64,000 nt of DNA from an uncultured bacterium (GTDB taxonomy: Bacteria > Patescibacteriota > Patescibacteriia > 2-12-FULL-60-25): contig CALFEO010000001.1 of assembly GCA_937949995.1 (NCBI GenBank), positions 1 through 64,000 on the forward strand, given 5' to 3'. Positions 1 to 7,677 of this stretch are shown in pieces. The notes under the pieces were generated by a model. That model was not told the origin of the DNA. It searched no databases and was given only the letters and a program-made list of their open reading frames with translations. Both the position numbers and the translations under genes were made by a program. Numbering within the stretch: the first letter of the stretch is position 1; each line of letters opens with the position of its first letter.

Positions 1-132
1 AGCTTTGTTGACGAGCATATCTCTATTTTAGCATAGAGTTTGCTAGTCTAGAGCCATAATAAATAATAAAGCGGGCGGAGGGAATAATCTTTATTATTTG
101 TTATTTATTATTTGTGATTTCTATTAAGAAGG

Positions 133-209
133 TGGAGCCGAAAGTGGGATTCGAACCCACGACCTACGGTTTACAAAACCGTCGCTCTAACCAACTGAGC
201 TATTTCGGC
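133..209 (-). tRNA. tRNA-Thr (anticodon UGU)
   Basis: On the minus strand the sequence folds as a complete cloverleaf. The acceptor is GCCGAAA paired with TTTCGGC, the D arm is GCTC/GAGC, and the anticodon stem ACGGT/ACCGT holds the loop TTTGTAA, giving anticodon TGT. The T arm has the GTTCGAATC core, and a 3' CCA is encoded at 133-135. The discriminator base is U. It reads ACA (and probably other ACN) codons. Confidence 0.95.
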
Positions 210-249
210 TTATAATAACACCGTTAAATCCTGATACAACAGCGCGAAA

Positions 250-278
250 AGTATATCTCAACCATCCAAACTTGTCAA
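250..278 (-). promoter_or_regulatory. sigma70-type promoter of tRNA-Thr(UGU)
   Basis: The minus strand reads TTGACA (278-273), a 17-base spacer, then TATACT (255-250), about 40 bases before the mature 5' end of the tRNA. The match to the housekeeping consensus and the spacing are near ideal. Confidence 0.75.
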
Positions 279-315
279 CAAAGCCAAAAACCCAAGCCTA
301 TAACCCTCAAAACTC

Positions 316-485
316 AAGTTCATCAAGAGCAAATAAGGTAGTTCATCAAGATAAAAGTCTAAAGTTCATCAAGAGCGGTCAAAGTAACTCTTGATGAACT
401 TTAGACTTGATGAACTTTTAACTAATTTGGACTTGATGAACTTTGGACTTGACCTGTCCCGCGAAGCCGTTGGGGCGTAGTGGGA
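316..485. repeat. TTCATCAAG repeat cluster (family A) plus CCTGTCCCGCGAAGC unit
   Basis: Units of AGTTCATCAAG occur in both orientations (for example around 354-373 against 386-405) and can form nested hairpins. The right end carries the segment 'cctgtcccgcgaagcc...gtagtgggat', which recurs at about 1808, 11225 and 31165. The same cluster type is found at about ten other gene borders in this window. No gene is seen in 210-490. Confidence 0.85.
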
Positions 486-490
486 TAAAC

Positions 491-1726
491 TTATAATAGG
501 CTTCCTCTGGCTTTTTCCGCCTCTAAAATTCTGCGTATCGCTAAAATATAACCGGCCGTACGAAAATCAGCTTTTCCTTGTTTTTCTTCATAAACGGCAA
601 AAACGCGTTTCCAGGCATCTTTCATCATACTGACCAATTTACGCTGTAAATATTCTTCATCCAAAATATTACCGGTTCGGTTCATTGCCCATTCAAAATA
701 ACTAACCGTAACACCGCCCGCATTGGCCAACAAATCGGGAACAACGTGAATACCTTTGGAATGCAGTATTTGATCCGCATCCGCGGAAATCGGTCCGTTG
801 GCCAGTTCTATTATCGCCTTAGCCTTTATTCTATCTGCATTTTCTTGAGTTACCTGATTTTCCAAAGCCGCCAATACCAAAATATCCACTTCAAGTTCCA
901 ATAACTCTGCATTGCTTATATCCTTTCCCAATCCTGATTCGGCCAATGATTTACCTTGCTTTTTTGCATCCATCAAAGTCTTAACATCCAAACCGTTATC
1001 CAAATAAACGGCACTCTTGCTGTCGCTTGCGCCGACTATTATATGTCCGGCCGACGTTAAAAATTGAGCCATATACGACCCTGCATTACCAAATCCTTGC
1101 ACGGCTATCTTTAAACCGGTTTTGGGTAAATTCATGGATTCCAAAAATGCTTCGGCGACAATGGCGCCTCCGCGCGCCGTCGCATCCGCGCGCATGGCTA
1201 TTCCACCCAATGCCAAAGGCTTTCCGGTAATTACCCCCGGCTCATGACAGCCTTTAACTTTTTCATACTCATCCAGCATCCAACCCATAATTTCGGCATT
1301 TGTATAAACATCAGGCGCCGGTATATCAACATCTTGGCCGATAACGTCCGCAAATTCTCTGGCATAAGCGCGGCTGATTTTCTGCAGCTGCTCCCGGCTC
1401 TTGTTTTTTGGATCAAATTGAACCCCGCCCTTACCGCCTCCATACGGCAAACCCAATAAAGAATTCTTTAAACTCATCAGCAAAGCCAAAGATTTTACTT
1501 CGTCTTCACAAACTCCGGGATGAAATCTGATGCCTCCTTTGCCCGGTCCCAAAGCATTGCTATGCCTGACTCTCCAAGCAGGATAACTCTCTCCATCCAC
1601 TTCCAAAACATGATGAGTGACTGAATGATATTCTTTCAATTTACTCATCTCCGATTCCGTAAAATCTCCGGAATCTTTTAAACCATCCAAGCGCTTCAAG
1701 AGCGCGTCTATGAATGCATTGCTCAT
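491..1726 (-). CDS. gdhA: Glu/Leu/Phe/Val dehydrogenase (glutamate dehydrogenase type)
   Basis: A 411-residue NAD(P)-dependent amino-acid dehydrogenase that interconverts glutamate and 2-oxoglutarate plus ammonium in the cytoplasm. Family signatures are clear: GPGKGGIRFHP (60-70), the catalytic-lysine loop PYGGGKGG (about 94-101), PAPDVYTNAEIMGWM (136-150) with the conserved Asp, and the Rossmann loop GFGNAG (211-216). The C-terminal substrate segment has PDLLANAGGVTVSYFEW. Length is normal for the hexameric family. The start is ATG at 1726. It is monocistronic between two repeat clusters. Whether the true substrate is glutamate or a branched amino acid cannot be fixed by eye, but the motifs favour glutamate. 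Confidence 0.93.
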   Translation of the reverse strand: MSNAFIDALLKRLDGLKDSGDFTESEMSKLKEYHSVTHHVLEVDGESYPAWRVRHSNALGPGKGGIRFHPGVCEDEVKSLALLMSLKNSLLGLPYGGGKGGVQFDPKNKSREQLQKISRAYAREFADVIGQDVDIPAPDVYTNAEIMGWMLDEYEKVKGCHEPGVITGKPLALGGIAMRADATARGGAIVAEAFLESMNLPKTGLKIAVQGFGNAGSYMAQFLTSAGHIIVGASDSKSAVYLDNGLDVKTLMDAKKQGKSLAESGLGKDISNAELLELEVDILVLAALENQVTQENADRIKAKAIIELANGPISADADQILHSKGIHVVPDLLANAGGVTVSYFEWAMNRTGNILDEEYLQRKLVSMMKDAWKRVFAVYEEKQGKADFRTAGYILAIRRILEAEKARGSLL

Positions 1727-1735
1727 ATAACAAGA

Positions 1736-1885
1736 TTAAAGTTCATAAAGTCTAAAGTTCATCAAGAGAAGCTTTAGTAACTCCTGATGAATTTTAGACT
1801 TTTAACTTGACCTGTCCCGCGAAGCCCCGTGACCCTCGTAGCTTCAGCGAAGTGGGTCAGCGAAGTGGGTTGGCGCAGTGGGATG
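1736..1885. repeat. family A hairpin followed by GGGTCAGCGAAGTG repeat
   Basis: Positions 1738-1808 hold the AAGTTCATCAAG / CTTGATGAA inverted units of family A. Positions 1808-1885 hold the CCTGTCCCGCGAAGCC unit, followed by a tandem of 'gaccctcgtagcttcagcgaagtgggtc', a motif that recurs inverted at 22045-22140. Confidence 0.75.
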
Positions 1886-1892
1886 AACTGTT

Positions 1893-2954
1893 TTATTGTT
1901 TAAAATGTTCCTTATTTCTCGCGTGTTCATGCGCAACTTGCGGTGATATTCTGCCCTCTTGCAGCAGCTGCTGCAAATCTCGATCCAAATCCACCATTTT
2001 ATCCGACATTGAAGAATATATGATATTGGGAATTTGTTCTGTTTTTCCTTCTCGAATAACGTTTGAAACGGCAACCGTGTTGGTTAAAACCTCTCTGACA
2101 GCTATCAATTCACCTGTAACCGAAGGCACCAAAATCTGCGAAATCGCGCCTCTCAAAACCAAAGATAATTGCAAGCGTATTTGATGTTGTTGCGCCGCCG
2201 GAAACGAACTGACGATACGATCAATGGTTTGTTCCGCATTGCCGGTATGTAAAGTGGCTAAAACCAGATGTCCGGTTTCCGCCAAAGTCAAAGCCGTATG
2301 CATTGTATCCTGATCGCGCATTTCGCCGATTAATATTACATCCGGATCTTGTCTGAAGCAATGCCGTAAACCTTCACTGAAAGAAACAAAATCCACTCCC
2401 AATTCGCGCTGACTGATTAAACAGTTCTTCGGCGTATAAATAAACTCAATGGGATCTTCCAATGTTACGATATGCTTATGGTCGTTTTGATTGATTTCTT
2501 CCACCATACTGGCCAGCAAAGTTGATTTACCCGCACCTGTCGGACCGGTAACCAAAATCAATCCTTCATGCAAAGCCACAAAATCAAGAACCGCTTCCGG
2601 TGCTTCAATATCTTCCAATGAAGGAATTTCCAGAGGAATTACACGCGCCGCCAAAGCCGGCTTTCCGCTCTTCCAATATGCTGCAAAACGAAATCTGCCC
2701 ATATCGCCAAAATCATATGAAAAATCCGCATCATTGTGCAACATTAATTTTTCATAGGCATCGGGTAATAAAATGGTTTTTATTTCCGACAACAAAACTT
2801 CTTCACTGATCGGTTCATTGATTTGACTCGCCTGCAAAACATCTCTAATCCGAAAAATGGGGCTTTGTCCGACCGTAAAATGCACGTCCGAAGCTCCGGC
2901 TTGTACCGCCATTGTCAGAGCCTTCAGCAAATAAGGAGTGTTGATTGTCATCAT
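1893..2954 (-). CDS. pilT: PilT/PilU-type twitching ATPase
   Basis: A 353-residue type IV pilus retraction-type secretion ATPase. It has the PilT N-terminal PAS-like domain with ASDVHFTVG (21-29), Walker A GPTGAGKS (137-144), the Asp box around LEDPIEF, Walker B DVILIGE (205-211), the His box GHLVLATLHT (228-237), and a C-terminal VSNVIREGK matching the AIRNLIRE motif that marks PilT. It hydrolyses ATP at the inner membrane to power pilin disassembly or DNA uptake. No pilin, PilB or PilC gene lies beside it here, so it is either part of a scattered pilus set or has another partner. The first of two adjacent ATG codons is used. Confidence 0.93.
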   Translation of the reverse strand: MMTINTPYLLKALTMAVQAGASDVHFTVGQSPIFRIRDVLQASQINEPISEEVLLSEIKTILLPDAYEKLMLHNDADFSYDFGDMGRFRFAAYWKSGKPALAARVIPLEIPSLEDIEAPEAVLDFVALHEGLILVTGPTGAGKSTLLASMVEEINQNDHKHIVTLEDPIEFIYTPKNCLISQRELGVDFVSFSEGLRHCFRQDPDVILIGEMRDQDTMHTALTLAETGHLVLATLHTGNAEQTIDRIVSSFPAAQQHQIRLQLSLVLRGAISQILVPSVTGELIAVREVLTNTVAVSNVIREGKTEQIPNIIYSSMSDKMVDLDRDLQQLLQEGRISPQVAHEHARNKEHFKQ

Positions 2955-3023
2955 ACGGCAAAATTATACCAGAAAATACAAATATCGGCACATGATTCAT
3001 TTTTCAATGTTTACCCCCATATC

Positions 3024-3737
3024 TTAATCCTTATGATCGCTGAAAACGATATCATCATCCTCATCTGTTTGCTCATCCATTTTTTTAAAATTCAAGTATG
3101 TTCGTACGATCCCGTATATTATCAAAACCGCAAGCAACAAAACCGGTACAGCCAAAACAATTCCGTAAATATTCATATAAGCTGTCAAAGGCATTTCCGA
3201 ATAAACTTGATTTTTGATTTTAGCCAACTCTATAAAAGTTCTGTATGACGATTGCCACGACTCATCTTCTTCGTTTCCGATAATCAATACATACGGTTTC
3301 TCATTATCCGGCAAAGAGCTTATGGTAATCGCGTGAGTTCCGCTTGACACATCGGCCATAAATTCAGGACCCAAGTAATACCCGTTTCCCGTAAATTCAT
3401 CTTTATAATACCTCCATTCATCTTCCGAAAACACCAAATCAACTTTCTGCTGATCTCCATTTAAATCCCTATAACCAATCTGCATCGCCACATTCTTACC
3501 GGCACTGGGAATATCGGGTATGCGCAAAGACGCCGATAATTTTCCCAATTCTTTAAAATTGATCACATATCTTGCCGATTTCCCCGGTAATCTCGCATAA
3601 TAACCGACTGCATTTGCGGGATCTTCAATATTATATTTAACCGATGATCCTGCAAATCTAGGCTCATAAGCAAACAAAGCGACGGGAATAAAGCCCGCAA
3701 TGACAAGTATTGCAATAAGATATCTTTTAATTTTCAT
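3024..3737 (-). CDS. exported protein with C-terminal membrane anchor, unknown function
   Basis: A 237-residue protein. Residues 1-23 form a signal-like hydrophobic segment (YLIAILVIAGFIPVALFA). Then comes a roughly 160-residue beta-rich extracytoplasmic region containing GNGYYLGPEFMADVSSGTH. A second helix near the end (IYGIVLAVPVLLLAVLIIYGI) is followed by an acidic cytoplasmic tail. The layout looks like a lumenal carbohydrate-binding or adhesion domain held by a TM anchor, but no family is recognised. The longer reading starts with TTG; the ATG at 3737 (MKIKRYL) is preferred. Confidence 0.7.
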   Translation of the reverse strand: MKIKRYLIAILVIAGFIPVALFAYEPRFAGSSVKYNIEDPANAVGYYARLPGKSARYVINFKELGKLSASLRIPDIPSAGKNVAMQIGYRDLNGDQQKVDLVFSEDEWRYYKDEFTGNGYYLGPEFMADVSSGTHAITISSLPDNEKPYVLIIGNEEDESWQSSYRTFIELAKIKNQVYSEMPLTAYMNIYGIVLAVPVLLLAVLIIYGIVRTYLNFKKMDEQTDEDDDIVFSDHKD

Positions 3738-3809
3738 ATCATCCAATTTTTAACCAAAAGCATGAAAATTGCAAACCAACATCATCGAACTTATCAATTC
3801 AAGCATCTT

Positions 3810-4028
3810 CTATCCATTCACATATGCCTTGATTTGATTTTCTCTCTTTCTAGCCTCTGTCTTTTTATCAAATTCTTCAAAATATACAATCTCCCATGGA
3901 CGGTATGGCTTGGTGGAACGAGTTGCTCCTTTATTATGCCTCAATAAACGCTCTGCAACATTCTTTGTACTGCCAATATAATAGCGCCCGGATATTGGAC
4001 TGAACAAAATATAAGTAAAATAGCTCAT
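3810..4028 (-). pseudogene. truncated duplicate of GIY-YIG endonuclease-like gene
   Basis: Codons 1-68 are identical at DNA level to the gene at 4146-4424. After QIKAY the reading changes to VNG and stops, so about 20 C-terminal residues are lost. The coding start is MSYFTYILF at 4028. The longer in-frame extension upstream merely translates a tRNA-Tyr fragment. The GIY-YIG core (TYIL, YYIGST, the Arg-containing helix, the Glu in YFEEF) survives, so a short product is still possible. Confidence 0.7.
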
Positions 4029-4072
4029 AAACTGAAATCTCCGCTTTAAGCGGAGATTGTGGTGGGTAGGCC
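3822..4072. repeat. 251-base perfect direct repeat, copy 1
   Basis: Identical to 4218-4468 (offset 396). It covers most of the GIY-YIG gene, the hairpin 'atctccgctttaagcggagat', and the first bases (3' acceptor strand with CCA) of the tRNA-Tyr gene. Homology resumes for 32 bases at 4090-4121 versus 4485-4516, after a replaced segment. Confidence 0.93.
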
Positions 4073-4121
4073 CCCGCCGCGGCGGGGGGAAGGCTGAGCC
4101 AGCAGATTTACAGTCTGCCCC
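4060..4121 (-). pseudogene. tRNA-Tyr gene fragment with T arm replaced by a GC palindrome
   Basis: The 3' acceptor strand (with CCA), variable arm and complete anticodon arm of the tRNA-Tyr at 4456-4540 are repeated here. The T arm is replaced by a 17-base GC palindrome (cccgccgcggcggg core, 4073-4089). The 5' acceptor strand and D arm are replaced by GGCGGGGC. It cannot make a functional tRNA. Confidence 0.8.
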
Positions 4122-4145
4122 GCCCCGCCACATTGATATAAATAT

Positions 4146-4424
4146 TTATTCTGAAGGCGGGGTCCCGCCCGGGGCGGGATTTGACCTTAGTAGCTTTTTA
4201 AACGCTTCACCGTTCTTATATGCCTTGATTTGATTTTCTCTCTTTCTAGCCTCTGTCTTTTTATCAAATTCTTCAAAATATACAATCTCCCATGGACGGT
4301 ATGGCTTGGTGGAACGAGTTGCTCCTTTATTATGCCTCAATAAACGCTCTGCAACATTCTTTGTACTGCCAATATAATAGCGCCCGGATATTGGACTGAA
4401 CAAAATATAAGTAAAATAGCTCAT
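4146..4424 (-). CDS. GIY-YIG nuclease domain protein (UPF0213-like)
   Basis: A 92-residue single-domain GIY-YIG protein. It has TYILFSPISGRYYIGST (residues 4-20) as the GIY/YIG strands, then NVAERLLRHNKGATRSTK with the conserved Arg and His region, then WEIVYFEEF carrying the Glu. The family is related to the UvrC and SLX1 nuclease domain; the cellular role of the stand-alone small proteins is not settled. The last residues (SNPAPGGTPPSE) come from the GC-rich sequence ggggcggg and look like a read-through tail. It lies directly downstream of tRNA-Tyr and has a truncated copy at 3810-4028. Confidence 0.8.
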   Translation of the reverse strand: MSYFTYILFSPISGRYYIGSTKNVAERLLRHNKGATRSTKPYRPWEIVYFEEFDKKTEARKRENQIKAYKNGEAFKKLLRSNPAPGGTPPSE

Positions 4425-4468
4425 AAACTGAAATCTCCGCTTTAAGCGGAGATTGTGGTGGGTAGGCC
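4218..4468. repeat. 251-base perfect direct repeat, copy 2
   Basis: Second copy of the block at 3822-4072. This copy adjoins the intact tRNA-Tyr, so it is probably the parent and the 3822 copy the derivative. Confidence 0.93.
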
Positions 4469-4540
4469 AGGATTCGAACCTGGGAAGGCTGAGCCAGCAG
4501 ATTTACAGTCTGCCCCGTTTGACCGCTTCGGTACCTACCC
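4456..4540 (-). tRNA. tRNA-Tyr (anticodon GUA)
   Basis: An 85-base class II tRNA with a long variable arm (TGGCTCAGCC region). The anticodon stem GCAGA/TCTGC encloses CTGTAAA, giving anticodon GTA. The acceptor is GGGTAGG/CCTACCC with discriminator A and encoded CCA (4456-4458). It is transcribed after tRNA-Thr(GGU), with a 7-base gap. Confidence 0.95.
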
Positions 4541-4547
4541 TTAAAGC

Positions 4548-4623
4548 TGGAGCCGTTGACCGGGATTGAACCGGTGACCTTCTCCTTACCATGGAGATGC
4601 TCTACCAGCTGAGCTACAACGGC
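4548..4623 (-). tRNA. tRNA-Thr (anticodon GGU)
   Basis: A 76-base cloverleaf on the minus strand. The acceptor is GCCGTTG paired with CAACGGC, the D arm is GCTC/GAGC, the anticodon stem TCTCC/GGAGA surrounds ATGGTAA (anticodon GGT), and the T arm has the GGTTCAATCC core. CCA is encoded at 4548-4550. Confidence 0.95.
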
Positions 4624-4637
4624 AAAAATGCTCGAAA

Positions 4638-4666
4638 AGTATAAACAATAATCTACAATTAGTCCA
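4638..4666 (-). promoter_or_regulatory. promoter of the tRNA-Thr/tRNA-Tyr pair
   Basis: The minus strand reads TGGACT (4666-4661), a 17-base spacer, then TATACT (4643-4638), 15 bases before the tRNA 5' end. The -10 is identical to that of the tRNA-Thr(UGU) promoter; the -35 matches 4 of 6 bases. Confidence 0.6.
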
Positions 4667-4721
4667 GTAGCTTATAAACAAGGCTCCTTTTCATAAAAAA
4701 TGACTTAAATATGAGAAAGAT

Positions 4722-5621
4722 TTAAGCATTTTTAATATTTTCAATTCTTTGTTTGTATTTTGCCAATTTCGGTTGATCATCCAAAATCAAACGCAATTTA
4801 TCATACTGCCTTTTCGCATCAACCGCCTCTCCCAACTCAATCAAACATTCCAACGCCAATTCTTGATACTTGGCCGATTTAGGATCCAAATCCGTAGCTC
4901 TTTTTGCCGATGGCCAGGCCTCTTTATATGCGCCGTTATCAATATAAAATTTTGCCAATTCCGCTTGTCTGTTGGCCAACCGCGGTCTCGCTTGCACGGC
5001 TTTTATTCTATAAGCCTCTTCTTGACGCTTATCTTTATCAAAACCCGCGATATCGGCCAAAGATGCGTAAACAATATCATCGGCTTGTTTTACTTTCAGC
5101 AGGTATTCAAAAGTTTCCTTTGCTTGCGGCATCATCTTTTGTTTTAAATATATCAAACCGATTCCTTTATATGCCTCGGAATTTCTATTATCCATCAATA
5201 AAATTTCCAAATATCTTTTTTCCGCATCCGCCCATTTCAAATCCCTGGCCAAGCTTCGTGCTTCATCCAACAGCAATTTTACCCTTTCGTCTTGACTGGG
5301 AGCCACTTTTGCAAAAGGATGTTTCGCTTGTTCATAAAAACGATTCAAATTTATCAGCTTTAAATAACTGCGGTGAAAAGCCGTTTTTGAAGAAAAAACA
5401 AAACGTCTGTACAAAGTTTTAAAGGGTTCCACTTTACCGCTTTGGATGCGCTTAAATCTTTCTTTAACCAATTCATCTCTTCTTTGTTTTTCCTTTTCTT
5501 CTTTAATTGAATCCGGATCCAGCAAACGAATCTCATGCCAATGTTTATAAACCAAAAATAATATTACGGCAAAACAAATTGTCGCTATACCCACAGCAAT
5601 CCAAAATAAAATTTGGCTCAT
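4722..5621 (-). CDS. membrane-anchored TPR protein
   Basis: A 299-residue protein. An N-terminal TM helix (ILFWIAVGIATICFAVILFLVY, residues 4-25) is followed by a charged segment rich in Lys/Glu/Arg. From about residue 110 to 290 there are tandem tetratricopeptide-like helices (for example ADAEKRYLEILLMDNRNSEAYKGIGLIYLKQ, then similar 34-residue periods with AYKEAWPSAKRATDLDP). It probably acts as an assembly scaffold on the cytoplasmic face. The ATG at 5621 is chosen because it follows the tpiA stop by one base; the longer reading would overlap tpiA by 80 bases. It is the last gene of the glyQS operon. Confidence 0.85.
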   Translation of the reverse strand: MSQILFWIAVGIATICFAVILFLVYKHWHEIRLLDPDSIKEEKEKQRRDELVKERFKRIQSGKVEPFKTLYRRFVFSSKTAFHRSYLKLINLNRFYEQAKHPFAKVAPSQDERVKLLLDEARSLARDLKWADAEKRYLEILLMDNRNSEAYKGIGLIYLKQKMMPQAKETFEYLLKVKQADDIVYASLADIAGFDKDKRQEEAYRIKAVQARPRLANRQAELAKFYIDNGAYKEAWPSAKRATDLDPKSAKYQELALECLIELGEAVDAKRQYDKLRLILDDQPKLAKYKQRIENIKNA

Positions 5622-5622
5622 G

Positions 5623-6381
5623 TTAATTTGGCATCGCGCTTCGGCACAAAAGCCCGAAAACTCGCGGATCAAGCGAAGATCCTCCGACCAAAGCGCCATC
5701 AATACCCGTTGTGGTTAAATACTCGCTGATATTATTGGGATCAACCGATCCTCCGTAAATAACTCTTATTTTTGCCGCCGTTTGTTCATCGAACTTTTTC
5801 GCTACCGTTGCACGAATAACTTCATGCGCCTCTCTCGCTCTTTGACTGGGACAAGGCTTGCCGCTTCCTATGGCCCAAATCGGTTCATAAGCAAACACAA
5901 AAGGCGTTTTTGAAGCCGGATCCAGCTTGGATATCGCGGTCGTTACTTGTTGACGCAAAATTTTATTGGTTTCTTTATTCTTATTCTGCTGTGCCGTTTC
6001 TCCGACGCAAATAACCGGCACAATACCCGATTTTTGCGCGGCTGCGGATTTTTTCTGAACCATTTCATTGGTCTCTTCAAGGTACTGCCTGCGTTCACTG
6101 TGACCGATTAAACAATACGCAACTCCAAACTCTTCCAGCATCGCAGGAGACACCTCGCCCGTGTAAGCTCCATCAGCTTCCCAAAATACATCTTGAGCCG
6201 CTAACGAAGGTATCGAAGCTCTTCCTAAAGAGGCTCTTGCGGCGGCCAAAGAAACATGCGGAACCGCCACGGCAATATCCACATCTTTGGGCAATCTTTC
6301 GCGTCGAAAAGCTCGAACCCAGCCCCCCGCTTTTATGGGGCCATAGTGCATTTTCCAATTGGCGATAATTAATGGATTCAT
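5623..6381 (-). CDS. tpiA: triosephosphate isomerase
   Basis: A 252-residue TIM-barrel enzyme that interconverts dihydroxyacetone phosphate and glyceraldehyde 3-phosphate in glycolysis. Active-site residues are visible: Asn8 and Lys10 in ANWKM, His94 in CLIGHSERR, and Glu166 in FAYEPIWAIGSGK. The phosphate-binding loops YGGSV and GALVGGSSL are present. The start MNPLIIANWKM at 6381 leaves a one-base gap to the upstream peptidase stop; the longer reading would overlap it. Translational coupling within the operon is likely. Confidence 0.96.
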   Translation of the reverse strand: MNPLIIANWKMHYGPIKAGGWVRAFRRERLPKDVDIAVAVPHVSLAAARASLGRASIPSLAAQDVFWEADGAYTGEVSPAMLEEFGVAYCLIGHSERRQYLEETNEMVQKKSAAAQKSGIVPVICVGETAQQNKNKETNKILRQQVTTAISKLDPASKTPFVFAYEPIWAIGSGKPCPSQRAREAHEVIRATVAKKFDEQTAAKIRVIYGGSVDPNNISEYLTTTGIDGALVGGSSLDPRVFGLLCRSAMPN

Positions 6382-6382
6382 A

Positions 6383-7666
6383 TTATTTTCTGGCAATTAT
6401 TTTGGCAAAATCGGATTTGGAGGCAATCGGTCCGATCGCGGCTCCAACCATTTTATTCGGATTTAATATGTTTCTGGCCGCCCTTTGAACATCTTCGGAC
6501 GTAACCGCGTTTATTTTTTTTATTTTATCTTTCGGAGATTCCAAATTATGTTCATAAACCCAATTCGCTCCATACCACCTCGCTTGCGCCGCCGTATCTT
6601 CCATGTACAAAGCCAAACTTCCGGTTACATGATCTTTGGCTCTTTGCAGTTCATCCTTGGTAACCGCTTGTTCAATTAACTTATTCAACTCTTCATAAAT
6701 GGCTTTTACGGCTTCTTTCAACCTTGTCTTATCCAATCCAGCCCAAATAGTCAAGATACCCGTATCTTCAAGCGATTCATGCATGGCGCGAATCGCATAA
6801 CATAAACCTCTTCTTTCGCGAATTTCGATAAACAGCCTCGATGACATATTGCCTCCCAAGATAAGCGATAATAGCCCTGCCGCGTGTTTATCTTTATGCC
6901 CGTAAGGCAGTCCGTAAAAACCCAAAGCCAATTGCGTTTGTTCGGTTTCTTTTTTCTGAAAAGCCACCGGCTGTTTTAATTTTTTCGGTTCTTTAAAACA
7001 TGCAAACAAATTATCGGTGCTTTGCTTCGGAGCTTTGATGGCACCAAAAGTTTTTTCAAATTCTTTGATTACTCCCGTCTGAATTTTGCCGGCCAAAACA
7101 ACCGTCATGCGCTCCGGAATATAATAATCATGATGAAATTTAACCAACTCACTTCTTTTCATTTCTCGCACGGTCTTTCGAGTACCCGCTATATTCCATC
7201 CCAATGTTGAACCGGCGAACATAGCCTCTTCCAATAAATCAGCAATATGATCACGGGGATTATCCTCATACATGTTAATCTCTTCCAAAATTACTTTTCG
7301 CTCTCTTTCAATTTCTTCCGGATCGAATTTGGAAAAAAACAACATATCGTAAAGCATGTCAATCGCTAATGAGGTATGATCAGCATCCATCTTTATGTAA
7401 TAACCCGTAATATCTTTACCGGTGTAAGCATTGTACTCCGCTCCGTAACGATCCAATTCTTTGGATATATCCAAAGTGGTCGGACGCTTTTGTGTACCTT
7501 TAAACATCAAGTGTTCCACAAAATGCGCCGCTCCGTTTATTTTGGCCGATTCATATCTGGAACCCACCTTGGTCAAAACCAACAACGTCATTGATTGCGC
7601 GCCTTCTTGAGGAACCAAAATCAACCGCATGCCATTTTTTAATTTTTTACTTTGTATATTTTTCAT
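6383..7666 (-). CDS. M16 family zinc peptidase (processing-peptidase-like)
   Basis: A 427-residue insulinase/mitochondrial-processing-peptidase-like protein with the inverted zinc motif HFVEH (His48, Glu51, His52) and the third ligand in the ILEEINMYEDNP helix (about residue 128). The second half is the usual inactive M16_C repeat, with GGNMSSRLFIEIRERRGLCYAI matching the family R/Y region. Length is that of the soluble bacterial YmxG/PqqL-like group. No signal peptide is seen, so it should act in the cytoplasm. It follows glyQS by 11 bases and is followed by tpiA after one base. Confidence 0.93.
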   Translation of the reverse strand: MKNIQSKKLKNGMRLILVPQEGAQSMTLLVLTKVGSRYESAKINGAAHFVEHLMFKGTQKRPTTLDISKELDRYGAEYNAYTGKDITGYYIKMDADHTSLAIDMLYDMLFFSKFDPEEIERERKVILEEINMYEDNPRDHIADLLEEAMFAGSTLGWNIAGTRKTVREMKRSELVKFHHDYYIPERMTVVLAGKIQTGVIKEFEKTFGAIKAPKQSTDNLFACFKEPKKLKQPVAFQKKETEQTQLALGFYGLPYGHKDKHAAGLLSLILGGNMSSRLFIEIRERRGLCYAIRAMHESLEDTGILTIWAGLDKTRLKEAVKAIYEELNKLIEQAVTKDELQRAKDHVTGSLALYMEDTAAQARWYGANWVYEHNLESPKDKIKKINAVTSEDVQRAARNILNPNKMVGAAIGPIASKSDFAKIIARK

Positions 7667-7677
7667 AAATTAAGTTT

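Noticed and set aside
1893..2954. Complete type IV pilus locus
   Set aside because: Only the PilT-type ATPase is here; no pilin, PilB, PilC, PilM-O or prepilin peptidase genes are seen.
4029..4133. N-terminal extension of the truncated GIY-YIG copy
   Set aside because: The codons read through a tRNA-Tyr fragment and a GC palindrome, so it is not a protein domain.
5622..5702. Longer start of the TPR protein overlapping tpiA
   Set aside because: The extension is antigenic noise inside tpiA; the ATG at 5621 follows the tpiA stop by one base and begins the TM helix.
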